From: Stentor coeruleus
Lineage: Eukaryota; Ciliophora; Heterotrichea; Heterotrichida; Stentoridae
Assembly (NCBI GenBank): GCA_001970955.1
Contig: MPUH01000276.1
Span: 1 to 64,000 of the forward strand
Length of the DNA stretch: 64,000 bases
Direction of reading: 5' to 3'
Below the pieces are notes generated by a model. The model was not told where the DNA came from. It did no database searches and was given only the letters and a program-made list of their open reading frames with translations. Of the stretch, positions 18,424 through 28,462 are shown piece after piece. Made by a program: the position numbers and the translations under genes. Position 1 is the first letter of the stretch. Every line of letters starts with the position of its first letter.

Positions 18424-19476
18424 TTAAAAAACCATGCATTCAAACTGTTCATAAACATCATCTGGGTCGTTACTTTTCCTACTGTCCTCATAGATTTTTT
18501 TAATTTCTTCAACAGTTCTTTCCTCTCCAACTGAACTATCTAACTCTGATACCGTTTCAAGTTCCTTGCTCTTTGCAAATGCATGATTTATATCTTTTAT
18601 ATCAAAACTCCCTGAATACCTACATGATTTTCTTCCATCATAACTATGAATTTCCTTATCAATTTCAGAAATTTCATTTTCTAAACTATCAATTTCAGCA
18701 TTCAAGTCAATGTTTTCTTTCAATTTTAAGCTAGCAAGTCTTCTCAAATCATTTACACTTTTTATCATTTGGATTTTTTCTTTTTCATCCGGATGCTCTG
18801 CATCCGGCAACTCAGAAATTTTTTCTATAATACCCTCATCTTGATTATTATAAAGGCTTATTTCGTGTCTTAACTCTTCAAGAATCCTGCGTTTTTCTAT
18901 ATTAGCATTGGAAACCTCAAACTTTTGTTTCAAAACCTTAAATATTTTCTTATCAATATCCTCTAATTTATGATCTTTTTTCGTTATTATTTTCTTATTC
19001 TCATTATACACATCTTTAGTAGCCTTATGCTTTTCTAATATAGGAAATATTTCTTCACTTTTCGACCCCCATTCAATCAAAGACTCTTCTTTTAGTCTAT
19101 TTAATCCCTCTTGACTTTTTTTATACCTTTTCTGCAAATTTTCCCATTCTTCCTTTCTTTGTAGTATTTTTTTATCACAATCTGTAACTTCATCGGCAAT
19201 GATTGTAATTGTTTGAATCATATAATGATCTTTTAGCCCTTCAGTATAACATTCTCTACATATGGTTCTTTTTTCAGAAGCTATTTTCCTATTTGCACAA
19301 ATTTTGCATAGAGTTCTGGAGCAATAATGGCATAGTTTTGGTGTTGCGTGAATTATACCAATTGTACCTATTACTTCACTACATATTGGGCAGAATTTAG
19401 TCACTGGGGCTTTACCGTCTAGTTTTGGAATTATGAAGTCGATTGACTCATTTGGGATATATGGAAAAGTTTCCAT
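18424..19476 (-). CDS. FYVE-related zinc finger/coiled-coil protein with CaaX-like end (CMVF)
   Basis: A 350-residue complete frame. Eight Cys at 29, 32, 49, 52, 57, 60, 73 and 76 form the four CxxC pairs of a FYVE-type finger, with core CHYCSRTLCKIC. The basic RRHHC patch needed for tight PI3P binding in classic FYVE domains is replaced by TPKLC, so lipid specificity is uncertain; rabphilin- or Slp-like FYVE-related fingers that bind Rab GTPases are an alternative. Residues ~95-290 are a long coiled coil. The protein ends FECMVF, a CaaX-like box predicted to be prenylated. A finger, coiled coil and lipid anchor together suggest a membrane tether, which is inference. Confidence 0.85.
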   Translation of the reverse strand: METFPYIPNESIDFIIPKLDGKAPVTKFCPICSEVIGTIGIIHATPKLCHYCSRTLCKICANRKIASEKRTICRECYTEGLKDHYMIQTITIIADEVTDCDKKILQRKEEWENLQKRYKKSQEGLNRLKEESLIEWGSKSEEIFPILEKHKATKDVYNENKKIITKKDHKLEDIDKKIFKVLKQKFEVSNANIEKRRILEELRHEISLYNNQDEGIIEKISELPDAEHPDEKEKIQMIKSVNDLRRLASLKLKENIDLNAEIDSLENEISEIDKEIHSYDGRKSCRYSGSFDIKDINHAFAKSKELETVSELDSSVGEERTVEEIKKIYEDSRKSNDPDDVYEQFECMVF

Positions 19477-19801
19477 TAATTTTTGATTGTAATAAAATAT
19501 AGGATTAGATAGGAAATATTATTTCAGAGTGCTGAAATGGGATCAGGATGAAAAATATTAGGAAAATTATGGAGTTTTTATTATTTTTGGTAGAAAAGGT
19601 ATTGAGATGAAAATGAAAATTGTTGCTATAATAATATTCGTGAGATAAGAAGGAATTATATGTAAAGGTGTATATAAAATGATTATGAAATTATAAAAAC
19701 TATAGAATTTTCTTGGATTTATAATAGTTTATACATCCTATAATAACAAATATTGACTAATAATTATAACTATCGATAATTAGCTTATTATTTTCCTTTT
19801 A
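19477..19801. promoter_or_regulatory. Spacer upstream of the FYVE-related gene
   Basis: 325 bases without a gene. The plus strand is G/A-rich and C-poor next to 19476, matching the upstream bias of minus-strand genes. Nothing else seen. Confidence 0.4.
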
Positions 19802-20233
19802 TTAACAGTAATGCTCAATATAAAGCGTACTTTCATGTAAACTCTCAAATTTGTCCTTCTCTCCATGCTGTTCTTTTTTATAAGAAAAACTAGCTGATCC
19901 AGGCAAAGTCCTTTTCATCCAAGATTCCGAGTCAATCTTCGGAATTTTATTAAAATCCAACCCTCTCGAACCCACAACACTTTTTGTCAGTCTCCCAATA
20001 AAAAAAGGCACCTCTTCATAATCTTCTCTTTCTGATTCCTTATCTAAAACTGTATCGTGCAAAAAATCCAAAAGATCTCCTTGTTTTTTAGCGAGGTCTT
20101 GATAATATTTAACTTTTCTTCTATAGTCTTCTATAGCTTTAAGGCGATCAGCAAATGATGGGTAGCATTTTATCATATGACGGTTTTTTAGACTTAGTTC
20201 TGCTCTTGTTAAAGTATATCTAGGTTCAGCCAT
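19802..20233 (-). CDS. Small protein, unrecognised, possibly cytoskeletal
   Basis: A 143-residue complete frame beginning MAEPRYTLTRAELSLKNRH. It has a short predicted helix (RLKAIEDYRRKVKYYQDLAK), a hydrophilic middle and no membrane segment. The N-terminal pattern of short basic Arg/Tyr motifs is reminiscent of small ciliary microtubule inner proteins, but I cannot assign it to any named one. Codon use matches neighbours. The upstream spacer has the expected G-rich plus strand. Confidence 0.68.
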   Translation of the reverse strand: MAEPRYTLTRAELSLKNRHMIKCYPSFADRLKAIEDYRRKVKYYQDLAKKQGDLLDFLHDTVLDKESEREDYEEVPFFIGRLTKSVVGSRGLDFNKIPKIDSESWMKRTLPGSASFSYKKEQHGEKDKFESLHESTLYIEHYC

Positions 20234-21392
20234 TTATTTGAAAAATAAGAAATATAAGAGAACCACTGTATGTCTTATATAAAATTGTTCAGATTTATGT
20301 CTTTATTAATTAAAAACAAAAACAAATACTGAATTTATATGTATGATTTTTATATTAGTGATCAAATTTTGTCTTTTAGTGATAAATTAATATGTTATAT
20401 TGTAAATTATAATGCAAAAAAAATCGTATTTTGTTATTACTTTTGACAGTTATAATAAATTTCATACTTTTTGGTATTTTGGTATGATGCCTAAGAGAAC
20501 TTGATTAAGAGATTTATTATAAGAAGACATAATCTGAAATAATAGGAAAATATAAAATTATTGGCAAAAGTTCAGATGTTTTGAGAAAGTAGAGTAGGGC
20601 ATGGAAAATTTATGGGATTAGATTTGCTATTTTAGTATTTATCCTTAAGAGTAAAACAATAAGCATGTTTATGTGATGATAATTTATGAAATTGAAGTCT
20701 GTAGGTAAATTTGATAGGAATTTTGTATTAGAGTTTAGTTTATAGCGAAAAAATGAAAATTTGTCAGACTTACTTTATAATACATGCTCAGATTTATGGA
20801 GCTATTGCTTGTAATTTATAGTGGCGTATCTTACAATAATAATAGTTTGTATTAAACTATTAAAGATCATCAATACTTATTATAATATATATAAAATCAA
20901 TTTAATCTGTAAAATATATTCATCCAAATCTAATTCGTCAAAAAATTCCAATCGAAAATTTATTCAACTAAAATCCTATCATTCACAAAACTTGTGCCAA
21001 ATTTCATAAGCATCCTTTTACCCAAATCTACTTCACCCAAGATTTCACATCAAAAATTTCCATCCAACTAAAATCTTGCCATTCAGCTTATACAAATTTT
21101 TATAAACAACCCTTCATCCAAATCCCCAAAAATTTGCCATTGAAATTCCCATTCTAAAAAATTCTTATCATATCCAAGCATAAACCAAATTTTTATAATC
21201 AACTCTTCACCCAAACCTAATCCATGAAAAATTTCCCCAAAAGCCTCTCAGTCTGAAATCCATGTTAAAATTACTTAAGAGCCATCTAAAAATCAAAATA
21301 TTTTTTCTTTCAAATCTGCATAGTTTCTAATAAAGTTTTCTATTTAATAATATATATATTTTTTCCTGATAAAATTCATTTTTAGAATATAA
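20234..21392. promoter_or_regulatory. 1.16-kb divergent spacer with skew switch
   Basis: No gene. It is G-rich and C-poor on the plus strand up to about 20780, then C-rich and G-poor to 21390 upstream of the first tandem copine. Within 20930-21240 a loose repeat recurs around ATCCAAATC/CACCC and AAAATTTCCAT/CAAAAATT words, but no clean unit length could be fixed by eye. Confidence 0.45.
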
Positions 21393-23141
21393 ATGGTTGA
21401 ATCACATCTTGGAACCAAAGTTGAACTTTTCCTTTGTGCTAGAGACTTATCAGATAAAGATGTTTTCAGCAAAAGTGATCCTTTCTGTTCAGTATTTATG
21501 CAAACAAGCTCTTCTGGAGATTATCATGAAATAGGCAGAACTGAGACAAAACAGAATAATCTTAGTCCTAATTGGAGCACAACGATACATGTTGATTTTT
21601 TCTTTGAGACAAGACAGAATCTACGCTTTTCAGTAATGGATTATGATCAAGGCGGATCAGAAAAATTAGGTGAGGTCTTTACAACATTGGGAGAGATTAT
21701 TGGGAATAAAGGTCAAAAAATGTTTGATATGACCGGAAGAGGAAAGTTGATTGTTAGAGCAGAAGAGGTAAAACACGTTAATGATATATTGACATTTAAG
21801 ATGAAAGGAGAGCATTTGGATGAAAAAGATTGGTTTGGCAAAAGTGATCCGTATTTGATTATATATCGGTCTTTAGATAATAACACTTGGACTGAAGTTT
21901 TTAAGTCTGAAGTTATTAAAAATACAGTCAATCCTATGTGGAACCAATTTGTCATCCCTTCTCAGAAACTCTGCAATGGAGACATAAAAAAGCCAATAAA
22001 AATTGAATGCTACGATTGGGATGCTATAGGTTCAGATGAAATTATAGGAACAGCTATTGTAGACTTAGAGCATTTATCTCAGCATGGCTGGCGTTTTCAA
22101 CTCCAAACCCCAGAAAAAAAACTTAAAGGTCAAAATGCTGGAGAAATTGTTGTGATGGACATTATTGTCAAAAAAGTTCTCTCATTTTTAGACTATCTAC
22201 GTGTTGGTGTTCAGCTAAATTTCAGTGTGGCAGTAGATTTTACCGGAAGCAATGGAGCTTATACTAGCCCTAGTTCCTTACATCATATGAATCCACAAAT
22301 GCCAAACCAATACGAAAAAGCAATTTGGGAAATCGGGTCAATACTAGAAGCTTATGATACAGATAAATACTTCCCTATTTTTGGTTTTGGAGGTGTTCCT
22401 CATGGTGAAAGGACAGCAAATCATTGTTTTCCTTTAACTTTTGATAAATCAAACCCTTATGTTGTCGGAGCTCAAGGGTTATTAGATGCATACAGAAAAG
22501 CTTTACCTTTAGTCAGTCTCTCTGGGCCTACATTATTTAAAAATGTTATAGAAAATGTCATTTCAGTAGCCAAATCCCAACCTCCTCATGTAGCTTATCA
22601 TGTTTTACTTATTTTAACCGATGGAGAAATTATGGATATGAGTGATACTATATCTCAAATTGTCGAAGCTTCTAATTTACCTATGAGTATTATTATTGTT
22701 GGTGTTGGTAATGCTGATTTCTCAAGCATGGAAAAATTAGATTGTGACACAGGGGTATTAACTAATGAAAGAGGTCAAACAGCAGCTAGAGATATTGTTC
22801 AGTTTGTCCCATTTAGTAAATTTAATGGCAATCCAACAGCTTTGGCTGCAGAAGTATTAAAGGAAGTCCCAAAGCAACTTACTGATTTTATGATGAAAAT
22901 CAATTATGCTCCTCCAATACCTGAAGCTGCACCTGTTGAAAGCATTTATCAACAAACTAATCTTGTTCAAAATGCTCCTGTTATAGTTGAAAATACTCCT
23001 CCTGTTGTGAGTCCTCCAATTGAAGGCTATGTTATGCCTCAACAAGAGATTCCTGTTGTAGCTTCATATGTTCAACCAGAAGTTGTGCCTAAGCAAAATC
23101 CACCCCAAGGTGGAGGGTATGATTATATTGCTCCCCAATAA
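21393..23141 (+). CDS. Copine 1 of tandem array
   Basis: A 582-residue copine: C2A ~1-125 with calcium-binding loops DKDVFSKSDP (21-30) and DYDQ (83-86); C2B ~130-260 with DEKDWFGKSDP (143-153) and YDWD (207-210); and a vWA-like copine domain ~270-505 with MIDAS motif DFTGS (282-286) and ILTDGEI. Copines bind acidic phospholipids when calcium rises and recruit partners through the vWA domain. A Pro/Gln/Val-rich tail (505-582) follows. All acidic loop residues needed for calcium appear present in both C2 domains. It is first of four same-strand copies spaced by 0.7-0.8 kb. Confidence 0.96.
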   Translation: MVESHLGTKVELFLCARDLSDKDVFSKSDPFCSVFMQTSSSGDYHEIGRTETKQNNLSPNWSTTIHVDFFFETRQNLRFSVMDYDQGGSEKLGEVFTTLGEIIGNKGQKMFDMTGRGKLIVRAEEVKHVNDILTFKMKGEHLDEKDWFGKSDPYLIIYRSLDNNTWTEVFKSEVIKNTVNPMWNQFVIPSQKLCNGDIKKPIKIECYDWDAIGSDEIIGTAIVDLEHLSQHGWRFQLQTPEKKLKGQNAGEIVVMDIIVKKVLSFLDYLRVGVQLNFSVAVDFTGSNGAYTSPSSLHHMNPQMPNQYEKAIWEIGSILEAYDTDKYFPIFGFGGVPHGERTANHCFPLTFDKSNPYVVGAQGLLDAYRKALPLVSLSGPTLFKNVIENVISVAKSQPPHVAYHVLLILTDGEIMDMSDTISQIVEASNLPMSIIIVGVGNADFSSMEKLDCDTGVLTNERGQTAARDIVQFVPFSKFNGNPTALAAEVLKEVPKQLTDFMMKINYAPPIPEAAPVESIYQQTNLVQNAPVIVENTPPVVSPPIEGYVMPQQEIPVVASYVQPEVVPKQNPPQGGGYDYIAPQ

Positions 23142-23895
23142 TTATTAGAATTAGGATAAATCTTCAAAATCACTTCTGTTAATTGTCGATATAATCCAAG
23201 GGATTAATATGAATTTTATAAGCAAATTTCGCTTTCCTTTATAAATTATATTATAATTTTTGTACATTAAAATATTACAATTTACCTCAAAAACGCGCTT
23301 CTTCTTATAGAAATTTAAAGCAACTCCTATAATATCACCTTGATTGATTATTCTTAATAAGATTTAAAAAAATATATTTTAGCATTCGCTTATCTTCTAA
23401 TATAGTGTGGATTTTGTGAAATAAATACATTTAAACAAACAAAGTGCAATTTAATTAAGAGTGCAAGCCTTAAACTTTCACAAAAATTCAAACCAACCCC
23501 TAATCCTCTTGCAAAACCTAAAAATAGTTTTTATTTTCATATGAAGGGTTATCTAAAACTATCCTTTTTCTATGTTTTATGCTGTATTACTTATAACCTT
23601 ACCTAGTCAAGCTTAATTTCATTTAATAAATGCTTTATTACCCGGTTAGTCCCATAAAAATTGTATGTTCAGGTCAATATACATATAGACACAAAGCCAA
23701 GCCTTTTTAAAGACTCATACCACAAATTGAAAATACTCTAGCTCTAGTATCCATAAAAGTCTAGCAGTTATGCTTAGAATCTATCATTTATCCTAAAAAG
23801 ACTTTTCCTTTAACTTTCTAGTATTTTTCATTTTCCCTCGCAAAATAAAATGCTCATATTCTGATAAAAGCTATAAATTAACCATTTATAAATAA
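23142..23895 (+). promoter_or_regulatory. Spacer and duplicated promoter of copine 2
   Basis: No gene. From 23581 the sequence is the homologue of the DNA upstream of the inverted partial copine at 1-591 and contains the transposon-free (empty) site around 23685-23695 (GTCAATATACATATAG). Conservation extends to the ATG. It may include promoter elements, or may simply be recent duplication. Confidence 0.7.
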
Positions 23896-25494
23896 ATGGT
23901 AGATCCATGTCTTGGGACAAGAGTCGAACTGTTCCTCTGTGGTAGGGACTTGATTGATCAGGATGTTTTTAGCAAAAGTGACCCATATTGCATAGTTTAT
24001 ATGCAATCAGGACAGGCAGGACAATACTCTGAGATAGGCAGAACTGAGGTTAAAACTAATAGTCTAAATCCGAACTGGAGCACCACTGTGCAAGTTGATT
24101 TCTTATTTGAAAAGAAGCAAAATTTACAGTTCGTTATAAAAGACTCTGATCAAGATAATTCTGAAAAACTAGGTGAAGCTTTTACATCATTAGGAGAAAT
24201 TATTGGAAATAGAGGGTCGAAGATTCTTGATTTAACAAAAAAAGGCAAACTGATAGTTAGAGCTGAAGAAATTAAGAATATCGATGATATTTTGACGTTT
24301 AAATTGAAGGGTGAACATCTAGATGAAAAAGATTGGTTTGGAAAAAGCGACCCATACTTAATTATTTATCGATCTTTGGATAGCAACACCTGGACTGAAG
24401 TTTTTAAATCTGAAGTGATTAAAGATACAACTAATCCTTTATGGAACCAGTTCAGTATTCCAGTCCAGAAACTATGTAATGGAGACATGAAAAAGCCAAT
24501 AAAAATCGAATGTTATGATTGGGATACTATAGGTTCCGATGAGCTTATAGGGACTGCTATTGTAGACTTAGAACACTTATCTCAGCATGGTTGGCGTTTT
24601 GAGCTCCAAACTCCAGAAAAAAAGCTTAAAGGTCAAAATGCTGGAGAAATTGTTGTGATGGACATAATAGTCAAAAGACATCTTTCTTTCATAGACTATT
24701 TACGTGCTGGTGTCCAATTAAATTTCTGTGTAGCTGTTGACTTTACAGGTAGTAACGGAGCATATACTAGCCAATATTCTTTGCATTACACGAACCCACA
24801 GAAACCAAATCAATACGAAAGAGCAATTTTGGAAATCGGTTCAATATTAGAAGCCTATGATACAGATAGATTCTTCCCTATTTTTGGCTTTGGAGGTGTT
24901 CCTAATGGTGAAAGTGAAGCAAATCATTGCTTCCCTCTAACCTTTGACAAGTCAAACCCTTATGTTGTCGGAGCTCAAGGGTTATTAGATGCATACAGAA
25001 AAGCTTTACCTTTAGTAGAACTTTCTGGACCTACACTTTTTAAGCATATCATAGAAAACGTCATTACAGTAGCAAGGTCCCAACCTCCTCATGTAGGCTA
25101 TCATGTTTTACTTATTTTAACTGATGGGGAGATTATGGATATGAGTGATACTATATCTAATATTATTGATGCTTCTCAATTACCTATAAGCATTATTATT
25201 ATTGGTGTTGGCAGTGCTAATTTCTCAAGCATGGAAAGATTAGATTGTGATAGAGGAGTTTTAACTGATATGAGAGGTATAAGCGCATCTAGAGATATTG
25301 TCCAATTCGTCCCTTTTATTAGATTTGGTGGCAATCCTGCAGCTTTAGCTTCAGAGGTATTAAAGGAAGTCCCAAAACAGCTTACTGATTTTATGTCTAA
25401 AATTGGATATTTTCCTCCTGCTCCAGCTCCTGTTCCTATTGAAGAGTTTCATGCCCAAAATATTCCTGTTCAAAATGTACCTCATGGACCTTAG
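23896..25494 (+). CDS. Copine 2 of tandem array
   Basis: A 532-residue copine with the same C2A-C2B-vWA order. C2A keeps DQDVFSKSDP (21-30) and a KDSDQD loop; C2B keeps DEKDWFGKSDP and YDWD; the MIDAS is DFTGS (282-286). The tail after the vWA domain is very short (~25 residues, ending QNVPHGP). It is the closest relative of the partial copine at the left edge, in both protein and upstream DNA, with the two in opposite orientations. The stop is TAG. Confidence 0.96.
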   Translation: MVDPCLGTRVELFLCGRDLIDQDVFSKSDPYCIVYMQSGQAGQYSEIGRTEVKTNSLNPNWSTTVQVDFLFEKKQNLQFVIKDSDQDNSEKLGEAFTSLGEIIGNRGSKILDLTKKGKLIVRAEEIKNIDDILTFKLKGEHLDEKDWFGKSDPYLIIYRSLDSNTWTEVFKSEVIKDTTNPLWNQFSIPVQKLCNGDMKKPIKIECYDWDTIGSDELIGTAIVDLEHLSQHGWRFELQTPEKKLKGQNAGEIVVMDIIVKRHLSFIDYLRAGVQLNFCVAVDFTGSNGAYTSQYSLHYTNPQKPNQYERAILEIGSILEAYDTDRFFPIFGFGGVPNGESEANHCFPLTFDKSNPYVVGAQGLLDAYRKALPLVELSGPTLFKHIIENVITVARSQPPHVGYHVLLILTDGEIMDMSDTISNIIDASQLPISIIIIGVGSANFSSMERLDCDRGVLTDMRGISASRDIVQFVPFIRFGGNPAALASEVLKEVPKQLTDFMSKIGYFPPAPAPVPIEEFHAQNIPVQNVPHGP

Positions 25495-26254
25495 GTTATT
25501 ATTTTAGTTAGATAAGTAAGGAATATCTTTTAAATCATAGTATGCATATAATATTAATATTTAAAAAATCTGATTCTTTAGATTTTAATCCAAAAAAGTT
25601 TCATATAAGCTGATACTCTTGATGATTAGTACAGAGTGATAGTTCAATAATTAGAAATATGAATTTACCTTTAATTATTTATAGTTTTTGATAGGATGTT
25701 GAAAATTGTTTTTATTAGTTGAACTCATAATCCGTTACAAAAAAATTGAAAACATGAGTTTAGCTTATCACATAGAATATGCAATATCGTAAAGTATAAT
25801 AAAAACTAAGGAAATTATAAATATTTTTTGGATTTATAAATAGCTTTAAGAAATAATAAAAAGTTTTAATAAAATAATAAAAACTTATTCTGTCTTAGCT
25901 TAGCATCCTTCAGATATTCCCTTTTTATATTTTTGCAATTTTAATTTGTATTTTATCTCAAGTGATTATTTCTCTCATCATCCTATCACATTTCCTCAAT
26001 TAGCACCTATTTTCATTATAAACAAAATTTAGTCTATCATAAACAGTCTACATAAACATAAAAATTTTCACCTTGCCAAAAAATTTAATAAAATCTAAAT
26101 GAGAAGCCAAATAACATAAAAATTCCTTTTAAAATTTATACAACTCTATTAAAAGTTGATTTATTCAGCATATCATTGAATATAAAAAAGTTTCTATATG
26201 GCAGTCTATATTATACAAATAAAATAATCTAATAAATTCATACAATAAAAATAA
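25495..26254. promoter_or_regulatory. Spacer upstream of copine 3
   Basis: 760 bases without a gene. AT-rich; from about 25900 the plus strand is C-rich (CATCATCCTATCACATTTCC), as upstream of other plus-strand genes. Confidence 0.4.
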
Positions 26255-28462
26255 ATGGTAGAATCATATCTTGGTACAAAAGTTGAATTGTTTATCTGTG
26301 CCCGAAATTTATTAGACAAAGACGTTTTGAGTAAAAGCAATCCATTTTGCATAGTTTATATGCAAGCAAAATTAACTGGAGACTATGTAGAAGTAGGTCG
26401 AACTGAAATCAAAACTAACAACTTGAATCCGAATTGGAATACGACAATAATAGTGGATTATCTTTTTGAAACAAAGCAAAATATGCGTTTTACTGTGATG
26501 GACTATGATAAAGAATGCTCAGAGCAATTAGGTGAAGCTTTTATAACACTAGGGGAGATTATTGGGCGTAAAGGAGCAAAATTGCTTGATATGACTGGTA
26601 AAGGCAAATTGATTATTAGAGCAGAAGAGATAAAAAGCATACAAGATGTATTGACATTTAAATTGAAAGGAGAACATTTGGATGAAAAAGATTGGTTCGG
26701 CAAAAGTGATCCGTATTTGATAATATATCGGTCTTTAGATAGTAATACTTGGACTGAGATTTTCAAGTCTGAAGTAATTAAAGATACAACAAATCCTATG
26801 TGGAACCAGTTTACAATCCCTGCTCAGAAACTCTGCAATGGTGACATGAAAAAGCCAATAAAAATCGAATGTTATGATTGGGATACTATAGGTTCTGATG
26901 AGCTTATAGGGACAGCTATTGTAGATTTAGAGCATTTATCTCAGCATGGTTGGCGTTTTGAGCTCCAAACTCCAGAAAAAAAACTTAAAGGTCAAAACTG
27001 TGGAGAAATAGTCGTTATGGACCTAATAGTCAAAAAATATCTTTCATTTATAGAATATCTACAGGTTGGTGTCCAGTTAAATTTCAGTGTGGCAATAGAC
27101 TTTACAGGTAGTAATGGAGCTTATGTTGACCGTAATTCCTTACATCATATGAATCCCCAAATGCCAAATCAATATGAAAAAGCAATTTGGGAAATTGGCT
27201 CAATACTAGAAGCCTATGATACAGATAAATACTTCCCAATTTTTGGCTTTGGAGGTATTCCTCGTGGTGAAAGGATAGCAAATCACTGTTTCCCTTTAAC
27301 TTTTGATAGGTCAAACCCTTATGTTGTTGGAGTTCAAGGTTTATTAGATGCTTATAGAAAAGCTTTACCTTTAGTTAACCTTTCTGGGCCTACACTTTTT
27401 AAAAATATTATAGAAAATGTTATTGCAGTAGCAAAATCCCAACCTCCTCATGCAGCTTATCATGTTTTACTTATATTAACTGATGGGGACATAAATGATA
27501 TGAGCGATACAATAGTAAAAATTGTTGAAGCTTCTCAGTTGCCTATAAGTATAATAATTGTTGGTGTTGGAAATGATAGTTTCTTAAGTATGCAAGAATT
27601 AGATTGTGATAATGGGGTATTAATTGATGAAAGAGGTATAAAGGCAGCTAGAGATATAGTTCAATTTGTTCCTTTTAATAAGTTTAATGGCAATCCTGTT
27701 GCACTAGCTGCAGAAGTATTAAAGGAAGTCCCAAAACAACTTACTGATTTTATGTCAAGAATTGGATATACACCTCCAATCCCTGAGCCGATTTCTTTTG
27801 AGAGTTTATATGCGCAAGCTGCTCTTAGTCAAAATGCACCTGTGCAAAGTACACCTATTGCTTCTGAGCAGAATGTTTCTATACAGAACTTTCCTGTTAA
27901 TATTGCTACTGTGCAGAATGCTCCTGTACAAGTTATTCCAATACAGAATGTGCAGAATACTCCTGTCTTTACTGCTCCTGTACAAGATATTCCAATACAG
28001 AATGTTCTAGTGCAGAATGTTCCAGTGCAGAATGCTACTGTCTTTACTCCTCCTGTACAAGTTATTCCAATACAGAATGTTCCAGTGCAGAATACTCATG
28101 TCTTTATTGCTCCTGTACAAGATATTCCAATACAGAATGTTCCAATGCAGAATACTCCTGTCTTTACTACTCCTGTACAAGATATTCCAATACAGAATGT
28201 TCCAGTGCAGAATGCTCCAGTACAGAATGTTCTATTACAGAAGAATGATCCGTTTATGAATGCCCCTATGCAAAATGCTCCTGTTGAAATCCCTCCTGCT
28301 TTTAATGCCCCAGTATTGAATGCTCCTGTTGAAATCCCTCCTGTTTTTAATGCCCCAGTATTGAATACTCCGATTGAAAATTTTGTTATGCCACAACAAG
28401 GTGTTTCTAATTTGTCGCAGTATGCTCCACCAGAAGCTATGCCCAAATTTAATATCCCTTAA
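26255..28462 (+). CDS. Copine 3 of tandem array, with long Gln/Pro/Val repeat tail
   Basis: A 735-residue copine. C2A has DKDVLSKSNP at 21-30, where the usual SDP Asp is Asn, so calcium binding by this loop may be weakened. C2B (DEKDWFGKSDP, YDWD) and the MIDAS DFTGS are intact. The tail from ~510 to 735 is built of VQN(A/T/V)PV and IPIQNVPVQN units; its DNA is a tandem array (27923-28230) plus two 45-bp units (28281-28370). The tail has no charged core and is likely disordered, a possible multivalent interaction region. Tail-less paralogues on both sides show the expansion is specific to this copy. Confidence 0.95.
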   Translation: MVESYLGTKVELFICARNLLDKDVLSKSNPFCIVYMQAKLTGDYVEVGRTEIKTNNLNPNWNTTIIVDYLFETKQNMRFTVMDYDKECSEQLGEAFITLGEIIGRKGAKLLDMTGKGKLIIRAEEIKSIQDVLTFKLKGEHLDEKDWFGKSDPYLIIYRSLDSNTWTEIFKSEVIKDTTNPMWNQFTIPAQKLCNGDMKKPIKIECYDWDTIGSDELIGTAIVDLEHLSQHGWRFELQTPEKKLKGQNCGEIVVMDLIVKKYLSFIEYLQVGVQLNFSVAIDFTGSNGAYVDRNSLHHMNPQMPNQYEKAIWEIGSILEAYDTDKYFPIFGFGGIPRGERIANHCFPLTFDRSNPYVVGVQGLLDAYRKALPLVNLSGPTLFKNIIENVIAVAKSQPPHAAYHVLLILTDGDINDMSDTIVKIVEASQLPISIIIVGVGNDSFLSMQELDCDNGVLIDERGIKAARDIVQFVPFNKFNGNPVALAAEVLKEVPKQLTDFMSRIGYTPPIPEPISFESLYAQAALSQNAPVQSTPIASEQNVSIQNFPVNIATVQNAPVQVIPIQNVQNTPVFTAPVQDIPIQNVLVQNVPVQNATVFTPPVQVIPIQNVPVQNTHVFIAPVQDIPIQNVPMQNTPVFTTPVQDIPIQNVPVQNAPVQNVLLQKNDPFMNAPMQNAPVEIPPAFNAPVLNAPVEIPPVFNAPVLNTPIENFVMPQQGVSNLSQYAPPEAMPKFNIP
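27923..28370 (+). repeat. In-frame coding minisatellite in the copine 3 tail
   Basis: CCTGTACAAG recurs at 27923, 27977, 28052, 28112 and 28172, giving spacings of 54, 75, 60 and 60 bp, all multiples of three. A second array with a 45-bp period (starts 28281 and 28326) encodes VEIPPxFNAPVLN. Units have diverged slightly, so the array is real and not an assembly collapse. Confidence 0.85.

Noticed and set aside
20821-21009. 62-codon plus-strand frame upstream of copine 1
   Set aside because: Starts in a skewed AT-rich spacer with low-complexity Lys/Asn/Ser/Ile content.
27923-28230. CRISPR-like or other non-coding array
   Set aside because: The repeats are in-frame coding units of the copine tail, with diverged copies and no unique spacers; the genome is eukaryotic.
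28096-28446. 116-codon open frame on the minus strand and several plus-strand frames opposite or within the copine 3 tail
   Set aside because: They are by-products of the short-period coding repeat, which keeps several frames open; composition is that of shadow frames.
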